Assembly: GCA_900470775.1 (NCBI GenBank) | Contig: UCBZ01000017.1 | Span: forward strand, 167,181-231,180 | Direction: 5' to 3' | DNA from: Hyphomicrobiales bacterium | Lineage (GTDB): Bacteria; Pseudomonadota; Alphaproteobacteria; Rhizobiales; Beijerinckiaceae | Length of the DNA stretch: 64,000 nt | Part shown: piece by piece, positions 37,288 to 45,669 of the stretch | How the letters are laid out: the number at the start of each line of letters is the position of its first letter | How positions within the stretch are numbered: the first letter of the stretch is position 1 | Made by a program: the position numbers and the translations under genes | The notes under the pieces: model-generated | What the model saw: the letters and a program-made list of their open reading frames with translations, nothing else | What the model was told of the DNA's origin: nothing | The model's database searches: none

Positions 37288-38130
37288 ATGGACATCGACC
37301 ATCTCAGAACCTGGATCGGCCGCACCGAGGAAGCTTCGGACCTCGTCACGCCGCGCCTGATCGCAAGCTATGCCGCCACCTTCGCCCCGCATCTGGCGCC
37401 CTGCCCTGCGGGCGACGCTCCGCTGGCCCTGCACTGGTGCCTCGCGCCGCCGATCGCGCCGATGAGTGCGCTGGGCGCAGACGGCCACCCGGCCAAGGGC
37501 GGGTTCCTGCCGCCCGTGCCGCTGCCGCGCCGGATGTGGGCGGGCGGCAGCATCGAGACGCTGGCACCGCTGCGCGAGGGCGATCTGGTCACGCGCCGCT
37601 CGCGCATCGGCGACGTCACCGCCAAGGACGGCCGCTCCGGACCGCTCTGCTTCGTCGCCGTCGACCACGAGATTTCGACCGCGCGCGGCATGGCCCTGCG
37701 CGAGCGCCATAACATCGTCTATCGCGAGGCCATGAACCTTCCCGCTGCCGCGCCCGCAGCGGCCAGGGCCGAGCCCCAGCCCGCCGACCTGAGCTGGGAG
37801 ATCGACGCCGGCCCAGTGCTGCTGTTCCGCTACTCGGCGCTGACCTTCAACGGTCACCGCATCCATTACGACCAGCCCTATGTCACACAAGAGGAGGGCT
37901 ATGATGGGCTCGTCGTGCATGGCCCGATCCAGGCCACGCTGATGCTGAATATCGCGGCGACGCTGGCCGGCAACCTGAGGCTGAAGCTCGACTATCGCGG
38001 CCTCAGCCCGTTGACTGCAGGCGGAGCGTTTCTCGTGAAGGCCCGGCGGCAGGATGACGGCACGATTCGGACCTGGACCGAGGGCGCCGACGGGCGCCTG
38101 CGGATGGAGGGCGCCGCACGAGCGGCCTGA
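37288..38130 (+). CDS. MaoC-like / FAS1-type hydratase (mesaconyl- or itaconyl-CoA hydratase family)
   Basis: This 280-residue protein has an N-terminal FAS1-dehydratase-like half and a C-terminal hot-dog half with FRYSALTFNGHRIHYD around residues 180-196, the hydratase active-site segment. This layout is that of mesaconyl-C4-CoA and itaconyl-CoA hydratases. The ATG at 37288 matches the usual start MDIDHLRTWIG; a TTG six codons earlier overlaps the dehydrogenase stop. Function on an itaconate/mesaconate-type CoA ester is inferred; 3-hydroxyacyl dehydration is the alternative. No citramalyl-CoA lyase is nearby. Confidence 0.85.
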   Translation: MDIDHLRTWIGRTEEASDLVTPRLIASYAATFAPHLAPCPAGDAPLALHWCLAPPIAPMSALGADGHPAKGGFLPPVPLPRRMWAGGSIETLAPLREGDLVTRRSRIGDVTAKDGRSGPLCFVAVDHEISTARGMALRERHNIVYREAMNLPAAAPAAARAEPQPADLSWEIDAGPVLLFRYSALTFNGHRIHYDQPYVTQEEGYDGLVVHGPIQATLMLNIAATLAGNLRLKLDYRGLSPLTAGGAFLVKARRQDDGTIRTWTEGADGRLRMEGAARAA

Positions 38131-38150
38131 GCGGCGTCACCGGACACGCC

Positions 38151-39113
38151 TCAGCCGTAGAGCGTCGGCGGCCCGCCATCCTCGCCCAATGTCGCAGTCC
38201 AGCTCCCATCCGTGACGAGGCCGCGCAGGATCTGCCAGGAGAGCTGCCCGATCGCGCGTGCCGCCGCCGGCATCGGCCGCTCCGTCGAATAGGCGAGGTA
38301 GACCTTGCGGTAGAGCGACGGATTGGCGATCGGCCAGGTCTGGAAAACCCCGGCTTTCTCCTGCGCCGCCACGGCCATGCGCGGCAGGATGCTGTAGCCG
38401 AAACCCTGCTCCACCAATCGCTTGATCTGGCTGTAGGATTCGATCTCGACCGCCGGCTGGATGGTCGCCCCCGCCTCGCCGGCGGCCTCGTCGATCTGGT
38501 CGCGCAGGCCGTGTCCCAGGCCGGGGAGGATCAGGTCCAGCGCGGCGGCATCAGCGAGCGCGACCGGCGCACCCGGCGTCCCGGGTAGGCGAGCCGAACC
38601 GGTTGCCGAAAACAGGCAGAGTTCTTCGGTCAGGACATGGTGGATACCGAGCCCCTTGGGGTCCGATGTCGAGTAGATCACCGCGAGATCGACGTCGCCG
38701 CGCCTCAGCCAGTCCAGCACGAAGCCGCTCATAGCCTCGGCAATGCGGATGCGGATCGCCGGATAGCGCTCACGCGCCGCCTGGATCAACGGCACGCTGA
38801 ACTGCTCGCTCACCGTTCCCGGCAGACCGATCCTGACCTCGCCACCCGGCAGTTCGGCTTCGCCGCGCACAAATTCACGCAACGCCGCGAAATCCGCGAG
38901 GATCGTGCGGGCGCGTGCCAGCAGCCGCTCGCCGGCTTCCGTCGGGAGGACGCCGCGTGCCCCGCGATGCAAAAGAGCGACGCCGAGTTCGTCCTCCATA
39001 TGGCGCAGATGCTGGCTCAGCGCCGGCTGTGCCACGCGCAGCTTCGTCGCCGCCTTCGAAAAGGAGCCCTGCTCGACGATGGCCGCGAAATAGCGGAGCT
39101 GCCGTAGATCCAT
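38151..39113 (-). CDS. LysR-family transcriptional regulator
   Basis: This 320-residue regulator begins MDLRQLRYFAAIVEQGSFSK, with helix-turn-helix to about residue 60 (AATKLRVAQPALSQHLRHME) and a LysR effector domain after residue 90. The start at 39113 is the standard one; an upstream in-frame ATG gives a non-conserved tail. It is convergent with the hydratase gene and divergent from the MBL-fold hydrolase gene, with a 270-bp gap. It may control the CoA-ester genes, the hydrolase, or both. Confidence 0.9.
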   Translation of the reverse strand: MDLRQLRYFAAIVEQGSFSKAATKLRVAQPALSQHLRHMEDELGVALLHRGARGVLPTEAGERLLARARTILADFAALREFVRGEAELPGGEVRIGLPGTVSEQFSVPLIQAARERYPAIRIRIAEAMSGFVLDWLRRGDVDLAVIYSTSDPKGLGIHHVLTEELCLFSATGSARLPGTPGAPVALADAAALDLILPGLGHGLRDQIDEAAGEAGATIQPAVEIESYSQIKRLVEQGFGYSILPRMAVAAQEKAGVFQTWPIANPSLYRKVYLAYSTERPMPAAARAIGQLSWQILRGLVTDGSWTATLGEDGGPPTLYG

Positions 39114-39383
39114 CGCCGTTTTCGAACTCGCAGTGACTGCGCGGATGTCGCCCGCCTCCATAGCCGCGCGAGGCTGCGATGACTAGGCCGAGGCCAGGTG
39201 CGAACACAGGCCCTGTCGCGGCAGCTTTGCGTTATGGCCGCTAGAGCGAACCGATATTGGTCCAGGCATCAGTGCCGGTGCATCGTCCCACCTGGGCGGA
39301 TGGCGGGCATGAGCCGGCCAATCGCAATCGACCACACCATGCCGGCGGCCAACGTCGGAATCCACAGCACGGGAGGAAATGCC

Positions 39384-40382
39384 ATGTCGAACGACACGTT
39401 CAGTCTGCCGTCCGCCAGCCGTCGCGGTTTCCTGGGCTCAGCGGCTGCATTGGCCGCCGGAGCCGCCTTTCCGCTCGCTTCCCCAGCCCTGGCGAAGGCC
39501 CCGTTGTCCAGGACACAGCCGGCCTATTTCTACCGCTTCATGCTCGGCACCGCCGAGGTCACAGTGGTCTCCGATGGGCCGCTGCCGCTCGGCGATCCCG
39601 GGGCGAGCTTCCTCGGCGTGCCGAAGGAGACCGTCTACGGCATGCTCGATGCCAGCTTCCTGCCGAAGGACAATGTGGTTCTCGAGCAGAACATTCCGAT
39701 CGTGAACTTCGGCGACAGGCTGGTGATGTTCGACACCGGCATGGGCTTCTCGAAAGCCTTCGGCCCGACCACCGGACGCCTGCAGAAGAGCCTGGAGGAG
39801 GCCGGCATCAAGCCCGGCGACATCGACGACATCGTCTGCAGCCATGCCCATATCGACCATATCGGCGGCATCTGCACGGCAGACGGCAAGGCGCTCTTCC
39901 CGAATGCCCGCATTCATATCAGCCAGATCGATTTCGACTTCTGGACGGATGAGAGCAAGCTGGGTTCGCCGCTCAAGGCCTTCATCGAGCACGCGCGTGC
40001 CAATCTGCTGCCAGTGCGAGACCGCATCGTCTTCTTCAAGGATCAGCAGGAGTTCCTGCCCGGCGTCCAGGCCATCGCCGCGCCCGGCCATACCGTGGGC
40101 CACCACATCTTCAAGGTCGCCTCGGGGGCTAAGTCCTTTGCCTTCCTCGGCGACCTCACCCATCACGCCGTCCTGCTGACAGAAAACCCGCGCCTCGAAT
40201 TCGCCTATGACAGCGATCCGAAACAGGCCGTTCAGTCGCGCGTCAAACTGCTGACGATGCTTGCCCAGGAAAAGACGCCGGTGATGTCCTATCATTTCGC
40301 CTGGCCGGGCTTCGGCAATCTCGCCAAGGCCGGCGACGGCTTCCGCTACATCGCGGCGCCGATGCAGATGCTGCCGGGCTGA
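39384..40382 (+). CDS. Exported metallo-beta-lactamase-fold hydrolase
   Basis: This 332-residue protein has a probable Tat signal (SRRGFLGSAAALAAG, cleavage near SPALA). The metal motif HAHIDH is at residues 154-159, with later His in PGHTVGHH, Asp in LGDLTHH and a C-terminal His in MSYHFAWPG. The layout resembles lactonases and related hydrolases of the MBL superfamily. GGGAGGAAA precedes the ATG at good spacing. Export to the periplasm with a two-metal site suggests hydrolysis of an incoming lactone or ester; an acyl-homoserine lactonase role is possible but unproven. Confidence 0.88.
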   Translation: MSNDTFSLPSASRRGFLGSAAALAAGAAFPLASPALAKAPLSRTQPAYFYRFMLGTAEVTVVSDGPLPLGDPGASFLGVPKETVYGMLDASFLPKDNVVLEQNIPIVNFGDRLVMFDTGMGFSKAFGPTTGRLQKSLEEAGIKPGDIDDIVCSHAHIDHIGGICTADGKALFPNARIHISQIDFDFWTDESKLGSPLKAFIEHARANLLPVRDRIVFFKDQQEFLPGVQAIAAPGHTVGHHIFKVASGAKSFAFLGDLTHHAVLLTENPRLEFAYDSDPKQAVQSRVKLLTMLAQEKTPVMSYHFAWPGFGNLAKAGDGFRYIAAPMQMLPG

Positions 40383-40459
40383 AGCGCGATGCGGCCATCG
40401 GGCCTCTCGGAAACGATGACGGCGTCGCGCATCGGCGCGATGCCGTTCCGGGCGCCAGC

Positions 40460-40681
40460 TCAGCTTTCGGCGTCGCGTTCCGGCAAGGTGACGTTGGCCG
40501 CCGTGATGTGTCGTCCCTGGACGCGCCGCACGATCGTGCGCGCAAGTCCTGCGGCGACGACGACGAGCGGCAGCGCGTAAATCGCCGCGTCCGTGAGCGC
40601 TAGCCAAAGCGCCAGGCCGACCGAAGCGATGAGCATCAGCACATACCACATGCCAAAAAGGTGGGAACGGCCGGTTCTCAC
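40460..40681 (-). CDS. Small two-helix membrane protein, uncharacterised
   Basis: This 73-residue frame (GTG start; an ATG at 40651 would give 63 residues) has two hydrophobic segments, about residues 11-30 and 35-47, and a charged C-terminal tail. Hydropathy is consistent with a real membrane peptide. There is no clear ribosome site and no recognised family. It lies alone between the MBL-fold gene and the peptide transporter operon. Confidence 0.4.
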   Translation of the reverse strand: MRTGRSHLFGMWYVLMLIASVGLALWLALTDAAIYALPLVVVAAGLARTIVRRVQGRHITAANVTLPERDAES

Positions 40682-40822
40682 GGCAAGCCGAAGCCCGTGG
40701 TTTGGTTACCAACTCCTTGATCGCGGTGCTCGTCGTCGACGCTCCATGACGGTGCCGCGTCCGTTGGGGTGATAGCTATCGGCTGCCCCACCCAGCAGGC
40801 ACGCACATCGCGAACACGTCTC

Positions 40823-41839
40823 TCAGGCGAGATGGCAGGCCACGAACTCGCCATCGATCGGCCGCAGCACCGGCGCTTCGACGCGGCAGTGCTCGATCGC
40901 GATCGGGCAGCGCGGATGGAAGGCGCAGCCCGGCGGCGGCGCGATCGGGCTGGGCACCTCGCCCGACATCGGCTGGCGGTTGCGGTTGGGCTTCTCGACA
41001 TCGGGGATCGTGTCGAGCAGCAGGCGCGTATAGGGGTGGCGCGCCCGGCTGAAGACCTCCTCGGCCGCGCCCGTCTCGACGAAGCGCCCGAGATACATGA
41101 TGGCGAGATGGTCCGACATGTGCCGGACGACCGAGAGGTTGTGGCTGATGAAGAGATAGGTCAGCCCCAACTCCTTCTGCAGCCGGACCATCAGGTTGAG
41201 CACCTGCGCCTGCACGGAGACGTCGAGCGCCGAGGTCGGCTCGTCGCAGACCAGGAAATCGGCCTCGGTGGCGAGCGCGCGCGCAATCGAGATGCGCTGA
41301 CGCTGCCCGCCCGAGAAGGCGTGCGGATAGCGCTGTGCATCGCTGCGCGACAGCCCGACGATCTCGAGCAGGTCGCCGACGCGCGCCTGCGTCGAGGCCG
41401 CGTCCGGACGGAGCTTCAATTCGCGAATCGGCTCGGCGATGATGTCGCCGACGCGCCAGCGCGGGTTGAGGCTGGCATAGGGGTCCTGGAAGATCATCTG
41501 CACGCGCGGCGGCCCGACCGTGCCATCCGCCCGGCGGATGTCGTGGAAATGCAGCGCACCGTCGGTCGGCCTCTGCAGGCCGACGACCATGCGCGCCAGC
41601 GTCGATTTCCCGCAGCCGGATTCGCCGACGATGCTGAAGGTCGTGCCGCGCTTCACCGTGAAGGAGACCTCCTCGACCGCCCGCAGGATGCGCCGCGGCT
41701 GGCGCGACAGCAGCCGGGTCAGGGCGGGAGCGGAGACATCGAAGCGGCAGGACGCGGCCGAGACCGTGAGGATAGTGTCGGATTCCTCCCGCGTCGCATC
41801 TGGAGGATCAAGGAGGACGGAAGCAGCCGCGTCACGCAT
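40823..41839 (-). CDS. dppF: Peptide-type ABC transporter ATPase, DppF type
   Basis: This 338-residue ATPase has Walker A GESGCGKST, signature FSGGQRQRISIARAL, Walker B FLVCDEPTSALDVS and the C-terminal oligopeptide-transporter motif with cysteines (GCAFHPRCPIAIEHC) that can bind an Fe-S cluster in related proteins. It is the last gene of a seven-gene leftward operon and overlaps the upstream ATPase by 8 bases. With DppD it energises the peptide-type permeases here and possibly those of the two ATPase-less systems in this window. Confidence 0.92.
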   Translation of the reverse strand: MRDAAASVLLDPPDATREESDTILTVSAASCRFDVSAPALTRLLSRQPRRILRAVEEVSFTVKRGTTFSIVGESGCGKSTLARMVVGLQRPTDGALHFHDIRRADGTVGPPRVQMIFQDPYASLNPRWRVGDIIAEPIRELKLRPDAASTQARVGDLLEIVGLSRSDAQRYPHAFSGGQRQRISIARALATEADFLVCDEPTSALDVSVQAQVLNLMVRLQKELGLTYLFISHNLSVVRHMSDHLAIMYLGRFVETGAAEEVFSRARHPYTRLLLDTIPDVEKPNRNRQPMSGEVPSPIAPPPGCAFHPRCPIAIEHCRVEAPVLRPIDGEFVACHLA

Positions 41840-42815
41840 GCACCGGCTCCATCAGCGGGAAATGGCAGGCGGCGCCGTGCAGGCCCGACGGCAGGCCGGG
41901 CCTGTGCTCGCGGCAGAAGGGCTGGACGCGGCCGCAGCGCGGATTGAAGGCGCAGCCGGCGGGAATGGCATTGAGGCGCGGCATCGCCCCGTCGATCTGG
42001 TTGAGCTGCGCATGACGGGCATGGACGCTCGGGATCGAGGCCATCAGCCCGGCCGTGTAGGGATGGCGCGGGCGGCGCGTCACCTCCTCGACCGGCCCGA
42101 TCTCGACGATGCGCCCGGCATACATCACCGCGACCCGATCGGCGGTCTCGGCGATCACGCCCATGTCGTGCGTCACCAGCATGATCGCGGTGCCGTGCTC
42201 GCGGCAGAGCCGCTTCAGCAGCGTGGTGATCTGCGCCTGGATCGAGACATCCAGCGCCGTCGTCGGCTCGTCGGCGATGATCAGCTTCGGCTCGGCGCAA
42301 AGCGCGAGCGCGATCACCACGCGCTGGCGCATGCCGCCGGAGAACTGGTGCGGATACTGGTCGATGCGCGTTTCGGCGGCGGGGATGCCGACCTCCCGCA
42401 GCAGCGACAGCGCCCGCCCCCGTGCCTGGCTGCGGGAAAGGGGAAGATGCGTCGTGATCGTCTCGACGATCTGTTCGCCGACCGTCAGCAGCGGGTGCAG
42501 CGAGGTCAGCGGGTCCTGAAAGATCGCCCCGATCCGCCGGCCGCGCAGCCTGCGCATCGCATCCTGCGGGAGATTGTCGATGCGCTGGCCATCGAGACGA
42601 ATTTCGCCGCCACTGATCCGGCCGGGCGGATCGAGCAGGCCGATCACGGCCGTGCCGGTCAGCGACTTGCCGGCCCCCGATTCCCCGACGACACCGAGGA
42701 TTTCACCGGGCGCGATCGCGAAGGAGACGCCGTCCAGCGCGGTCAGCGGCCCGTGGCGACCGTCGAAGACGATGCGCAGATCCTTGACCGACAGAAGCGG
42801 TGCGGACCCGCTCAT
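41832..42815 (-). CDS. dppD: Peptide-type ABC transporter ATPase, DppD type
   Basis: This 327-residue ATPase has Walker A GESGAGKSL, signature FSGGMRQRVVIALAL, Walker B LIIADEPTTALDVS and the C-terminal motif GCAFNPRCGRVQPFC. The ATG at 42815 overlaps the stop of the amidohydrolase gene (ATGA). A much longer in-frame reading extends to 43505 but is antisense-like garbage over the amidohydrolase gene. It partners DppF. Confidence 0.92.
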   Translation of the reverse strand: MSGSAPLLSVKDLRIVFDGRHGPLTALDGVSFAIAPGEILGVVGESGAGKSLTGTAVIGLLDPPGRISGGEIRLDGQRIDNLPQDAMRRLRGRRIGAIFQDPLTSLHPLLTVGEQIVETITTHLPLSRSQARGRALSLLREVGIPAAETRIDQYPHQFSGGMRQRVVIALALCAEPKLIIADEPTTALDVSIQAQITTLLKRLCREHGTAIMLVTHDMGVIAETADRVAVMYAGRIVEIGPVEEVTRRPRHPYTAGLMASIPSVHARHAQLNQIDGAMPRLNAIPAGCAFNPRCGRVQPFCREHRPGLPSGLHGAACHFPLMEPVHA

Positions 42816-44317
42816 GCCCCCGCCCTCGCCCGTTCGACCGGATAGCTCGACGAGAAGATCTCGCTCGCCGGGGGATGGCCATGCGTCCGCTCCGGATAGC
42901 GCGCCATCACGCCCTCGAACTGGGCCTGCGCCCGGGCGTTGTCGGCCACCTCGTCGATACCGGGAATGACGCGTTCCTCCATGACGAAGCGCCCGTCGAT
43001 GACGACTGTCGAGAAATCCCGCCCATGGCCTGCGAGCAGCATGGTCTGGATCGGGTCGATGACCTGGCCGAGATGCGGCCGGTCGAGGTCGAACACGCTG
43101 ATGTCGGCGCGCGCACCCGGCTGCAACCGGCCGAGATCGGGTCGCCCGAGCGCATCGGCTCCGCCGACGGTCGCTGCGTCGTAATAGTCCTCGGAGCGGA
43201 CCGCACCGGCGCTGCCGGCCATCGTGCGGGCCAGGATCATCCCGACCTGAAGGTTCATGATCATGTCGGGCGGGCTCGTATCCGTGCCTATGCCGATCTT
43301 CACTCCCATCGCGCGATAGCGGCCGAAATGATCGATCGCGTTGCCATGCCGCCCTGAAACCAGCGGGCAATGCACGATCGCAGCCCCCACATCGCGGATG
43401 ATCTCGAGGTCGCGGCCCGGCCGCTCGATATGCCGGCTGCCGGAGACATAGGTCCCGTGCGGCAAGAGGCAGCGCTCGCTCAGGAAGCCGAGGCTCGCCA
43501 GCCATTCGGGCGGGCTCATGCCGTGCTGGGCGAGCACGAGGTCATATTCGATCTTCGACTGGCAGCAATGCAGCCGCACCGGCACGTCGAGTTCGCGCAC
43601 GGCCGCGGCCGTTCGGCGCAGCAGCTCGGCGGTAGAGGTCTCGATCCGATCGGGCGCGAACATGGCGCGGATCAGGCCACCGGCTGCACCTTCGTGACGC
43701 CGCGCGAAGTCAATGGCCGCGTCGAGTTCAGCCAAGCCGCGCGCCTCGTCGTAATGGGTGACGATGCGCCCATCCACCTCGACCAGCTGGTTGCCAGTAC
43801 GATAGGCCGGGCCGAGATAAGCCCGGATGCCCAGCTCGGCGGCAGCTTCGGCCGCATCCTCGAACTCCTGCACCGTCTCGCCCCAGGCGCGGTAGAACAG
43901 CGAGGCGATCGGCAGCGCGGTGGTGATGCCGTTGCGGATCAGCGTCGCGAAGGCGTGCTTCTTCTGGAAGGCGAGCTCCTCGCGCGAATACATCTCATAG
44001 GGGCCGGCCTCGAGATAGGAGCGCGGCCAGACGCGGCCTTTCTTCCAGGCGGGCTGGTTGTCATAGGCCAGGATCGTCGTGTCGAGGTCGGAAAGCGCGT
44101 CGAGATCGACGAAGCCGGGGCCGATCAGCGCGTTGCCGTAGTCGATCCGGCGCGCAACCTCGCCATCGAAGCCGTGGCCAACGAAGATCACCTCGCCGTC
44201 CTCGAAGACGATCTCGCCATTCTCGTAAAGGCGATGACGCCCTTGCGCGTGGCCGACGAGCCAGCGCGCTGTCAGCAGGATCCGCCCCTCGGGACGTTGG
44301 GCGGGTTGCAGGCTCAT
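42812..44317 (-). CDS. Amidohydrolase-family protein with Asp-x-Leu in place of the first His-x-His
   Basis: This 501-residue metal-dependent hydrolase is of the chlorohydrolase/ATZ-TRZ type. The barrel start GPGFVDLDALSDLD aligns with the usual GxxDxHxH, but residues 73 and 75 are Asp and Leu rather than His. The later ligands remain: His in VRLHCCQSK, His in LLPHGTYVSG and Asp in IGTDTSPPD. It is likely a one-metal enzyme. It overlaps both neighbours by four bases, so it is made with the second amidohydrolase and the ATPases. The substrate is presumably the amide or N-heterocycle imported by this operon. Confidence 0.85.
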   Translation of the reverse strand: MSLQPAQRPEGRILLTARWLVGHAQGRHRLYENGEIVFEDGEVIFVGHGFDGEVARRIDYGNALIGPGFVDLDALSDLDTTILAYDNQPAWKKGRVWPRSYLEAGPYEMYSREELAFQKKHAFATLIRNGITTALPIASLFYRAWGETVQEFEDAAEAAAELGIRAYLGPAYRTGNQLVEVDGRIVTHYDEARGLAELDAAIDFARRHEGAAGGLIRAMFAPDRIETSTAELLRRTAAAVRELDVPVRLHCCQSKIEYDLVLAQHGMSPPEWLASLGFLSERCLLPHGTYVSGSRHIERPGRDLEIIRDVGAAIVHCPLVSGRHGNAIDHFGRYRAMGVKIGIGTDTSPPDMIMNLQVGMILARTMAGSAGAVRSEDYYDAATVGGADALGRPDLGRLQPGARADISVFDLDRPHLGQVIDPIQTMLLAGHGRDFSTVVIDGRFVMEERVIPGIDEVADNARAQAQFEGVMARYPERTHGHPPASEIFSSSYPVERARAGA

Positions 44318-45510
44318 GGAGCCGTCCTGATCGAGACGCCGTCGCGGGCCACGATCTTTCCACGCTTCACGACGCGGCGCTTGGGTGAACGCGTGACGAT
44401 CGCCTCCGCCACCGTCTCACCGGGCAGGATCACGAAATCGGCGTTGCAGCCCTCAGCTACGCCATAGCCCGCGATCTCCATGACCTTCGCGCCTTCGGTG
44501 GTGCAGACATCGAGCGCCAGCCTCAGCTCGTCGTCACGGCGGAGATTGTTGCGCAGGCCAATGAACATCGCCCGCTCCAGCATGTCGGCATTGCCATAGG
44601 GTCCCCAGGTGTCGCGGATGCCGTCATTGCCGGAACAGACCCGCACGCCGGCGGCGAGCAGCTTCTTCACCGGCGGCGCCGGGCGGCTCGCAGGCCCCGT
44701 CGTCATGATCGCGATGTCGAGCGCGGCAAGCTGCTCGATCACAGGATCGACCAGAGCCGGTTCGGCGCCGAGCGAGAAGGCATGGCTGATCGTGACCTTG
44801 CCCTTCATGCCGAGTGCGCGCGTCCGCTCGATGATCAGCTCCGTCGAGAACAGGCCCATCTCGCCGGGCTCGTGCAGATGGATGTCGAGCGGCTTGCCAT
44901 AGGTCTGGCAAAGCGCGAAGACGGCATCGAGATGGCCCTTGGGATCGCGGTCGATGGCGCAGGGATCGAGCCCGCCGACGATCTCGCAGCCCGCCTTCAT
45001 CGCCTGGTCCATCAGTTCCAGCGTGCCCGGCCGGCGCAACAGCCCCGATTGCGGGAAGGCGACGAGCTCGATGTCGATGATGTCGCGATAGCCGTCTCGG
45101 GTGGCCATCACGCCCTCGACCCCCCAGAGCCCGTGCTCGGTGTCGACGTCGACATGGCTGCGGATATGCGTCGAGCCCATCAGCGAGGACTGGATCGACT
45201 GCCGCGCCGACTGCCGCGCCGGGTCGATGTCGAGCCGCTTCTTGTTCTCGCGCTCGTTGTCGATCTTGTCGAGCAGCTTCGGCCCGACCTCGTTTGTGTA
45301 CCAGGGCAAGCCCCACAGGCTCTTGTCGAGATGGGTATGCGCCTCGACCAGGCCGGGGATGACGATCTCGCCACGCCCATCCTCGACCGCGACGCCGGCC
45401 GGCGCCTCGATGCCGGAAGCGATCCGCGTGATCCTGCCGTTCTCGATCAGCATATCGACGGCAGGGCCGGCATAGGGGCGGACATTGCGCAGCAGCAGGG
45501 AGGCGGTCAT
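44314..45510 (-). CDS. Cytosine-deaminase-like amidohydrolase
   Basis: This 398-residue protein carries the complete metal site of the CodA/N-isopropylammelide hydrolase branch: His58 and His60 (EAHTHLDKS), HLHEPGE, SHAFSLG and the Asp in SGNDGIRDTWGPYG. This branch hydrolyses exocyclic amino or amide groups on N-heterocycles. It is transcribed leftward after two permeases and overlaps the next amidohydrolase by ATGA. Together they suggest stepwise hydrolysis of a nitrogen-rich ring compound. The exact substrate is open. Confidence 0.9.
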   Translation of the reverse strand: MTASLLLRNVRPYAGPAVDMLIENGRITRIASGIEAPAGVAVEDGRGEIVIPGLVEAHTHLDKSLWGLPWYTNEVGPKLLDKIDNERENKKRLDIDPARQSARQSIQSSLMGSTHIRSHVDVDTEHGLWGVEGVMATRDGYRDIIDIELVAFPQSGLLRRPGTLELMDQAMKAGCEIVGGLDPCAIDRDPKGHLDAVFALCQTYGKPLDIHLHEPGEMGLFSTELIIERTRALGMKGKVTISHAFSLGAEPALVDPVIEQLAALDIAIMTTGPASRPAPPVKKLLAAGVRVCSGNDGIRDTWGPYGNADMLERAMFIGLRNNLRRDDELRLALDVCTTEGAKVMEIAGYGVAEGCNADFVILPGETVAEAIVTRSPKRRVVKRGKIVARDGVSIRTAP

Positions 45511-45533
45511 CGCAGGCGTATCCTTCTTCAGTG

Positions 45534-45650
45534 CGTCATGGTCGGGCTTGGCGCTTCGTCATGCTCGGCCTTGTGCCGAGCATCCACGCCTTGAACGCTA
45601 GTCACCGGCGAAGACATGGATGGTCGGGACAAGCCCGACCATGACGGGAA
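45534..45650. repeat. Dispersed intergenic palindromic repeat, copy 5
   Basis: This has two parts: GTCATGCTCGGC with its partner GCCGAGCAT, and ATGGTCGGGACAAGCCCGAC followed by CATGACGGG. It sits between the deaminase and permease genes of the same operon. It shares edges and inner segments with copies 6 and 7. Confidence 0.8.
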
Positions 45651-45669
45651 AGGGCATCGCACCATCGCA

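Noticed and set aside
40678-41001. 107-residue open frame antisense-frame to DppF
   Set aside because: It overlaps the 3' end of DppF in another frame and consists of low-complexity Arg/Ser/Ala sequence.
42816-43505. N-terminal extension of the DppD frame
   Set aside because: It overlaps the amidohydrolase gene on the same strand in another frame, is Arg/Pro/Gly-rich low-complexity translation, and DppD aligns from 42815.
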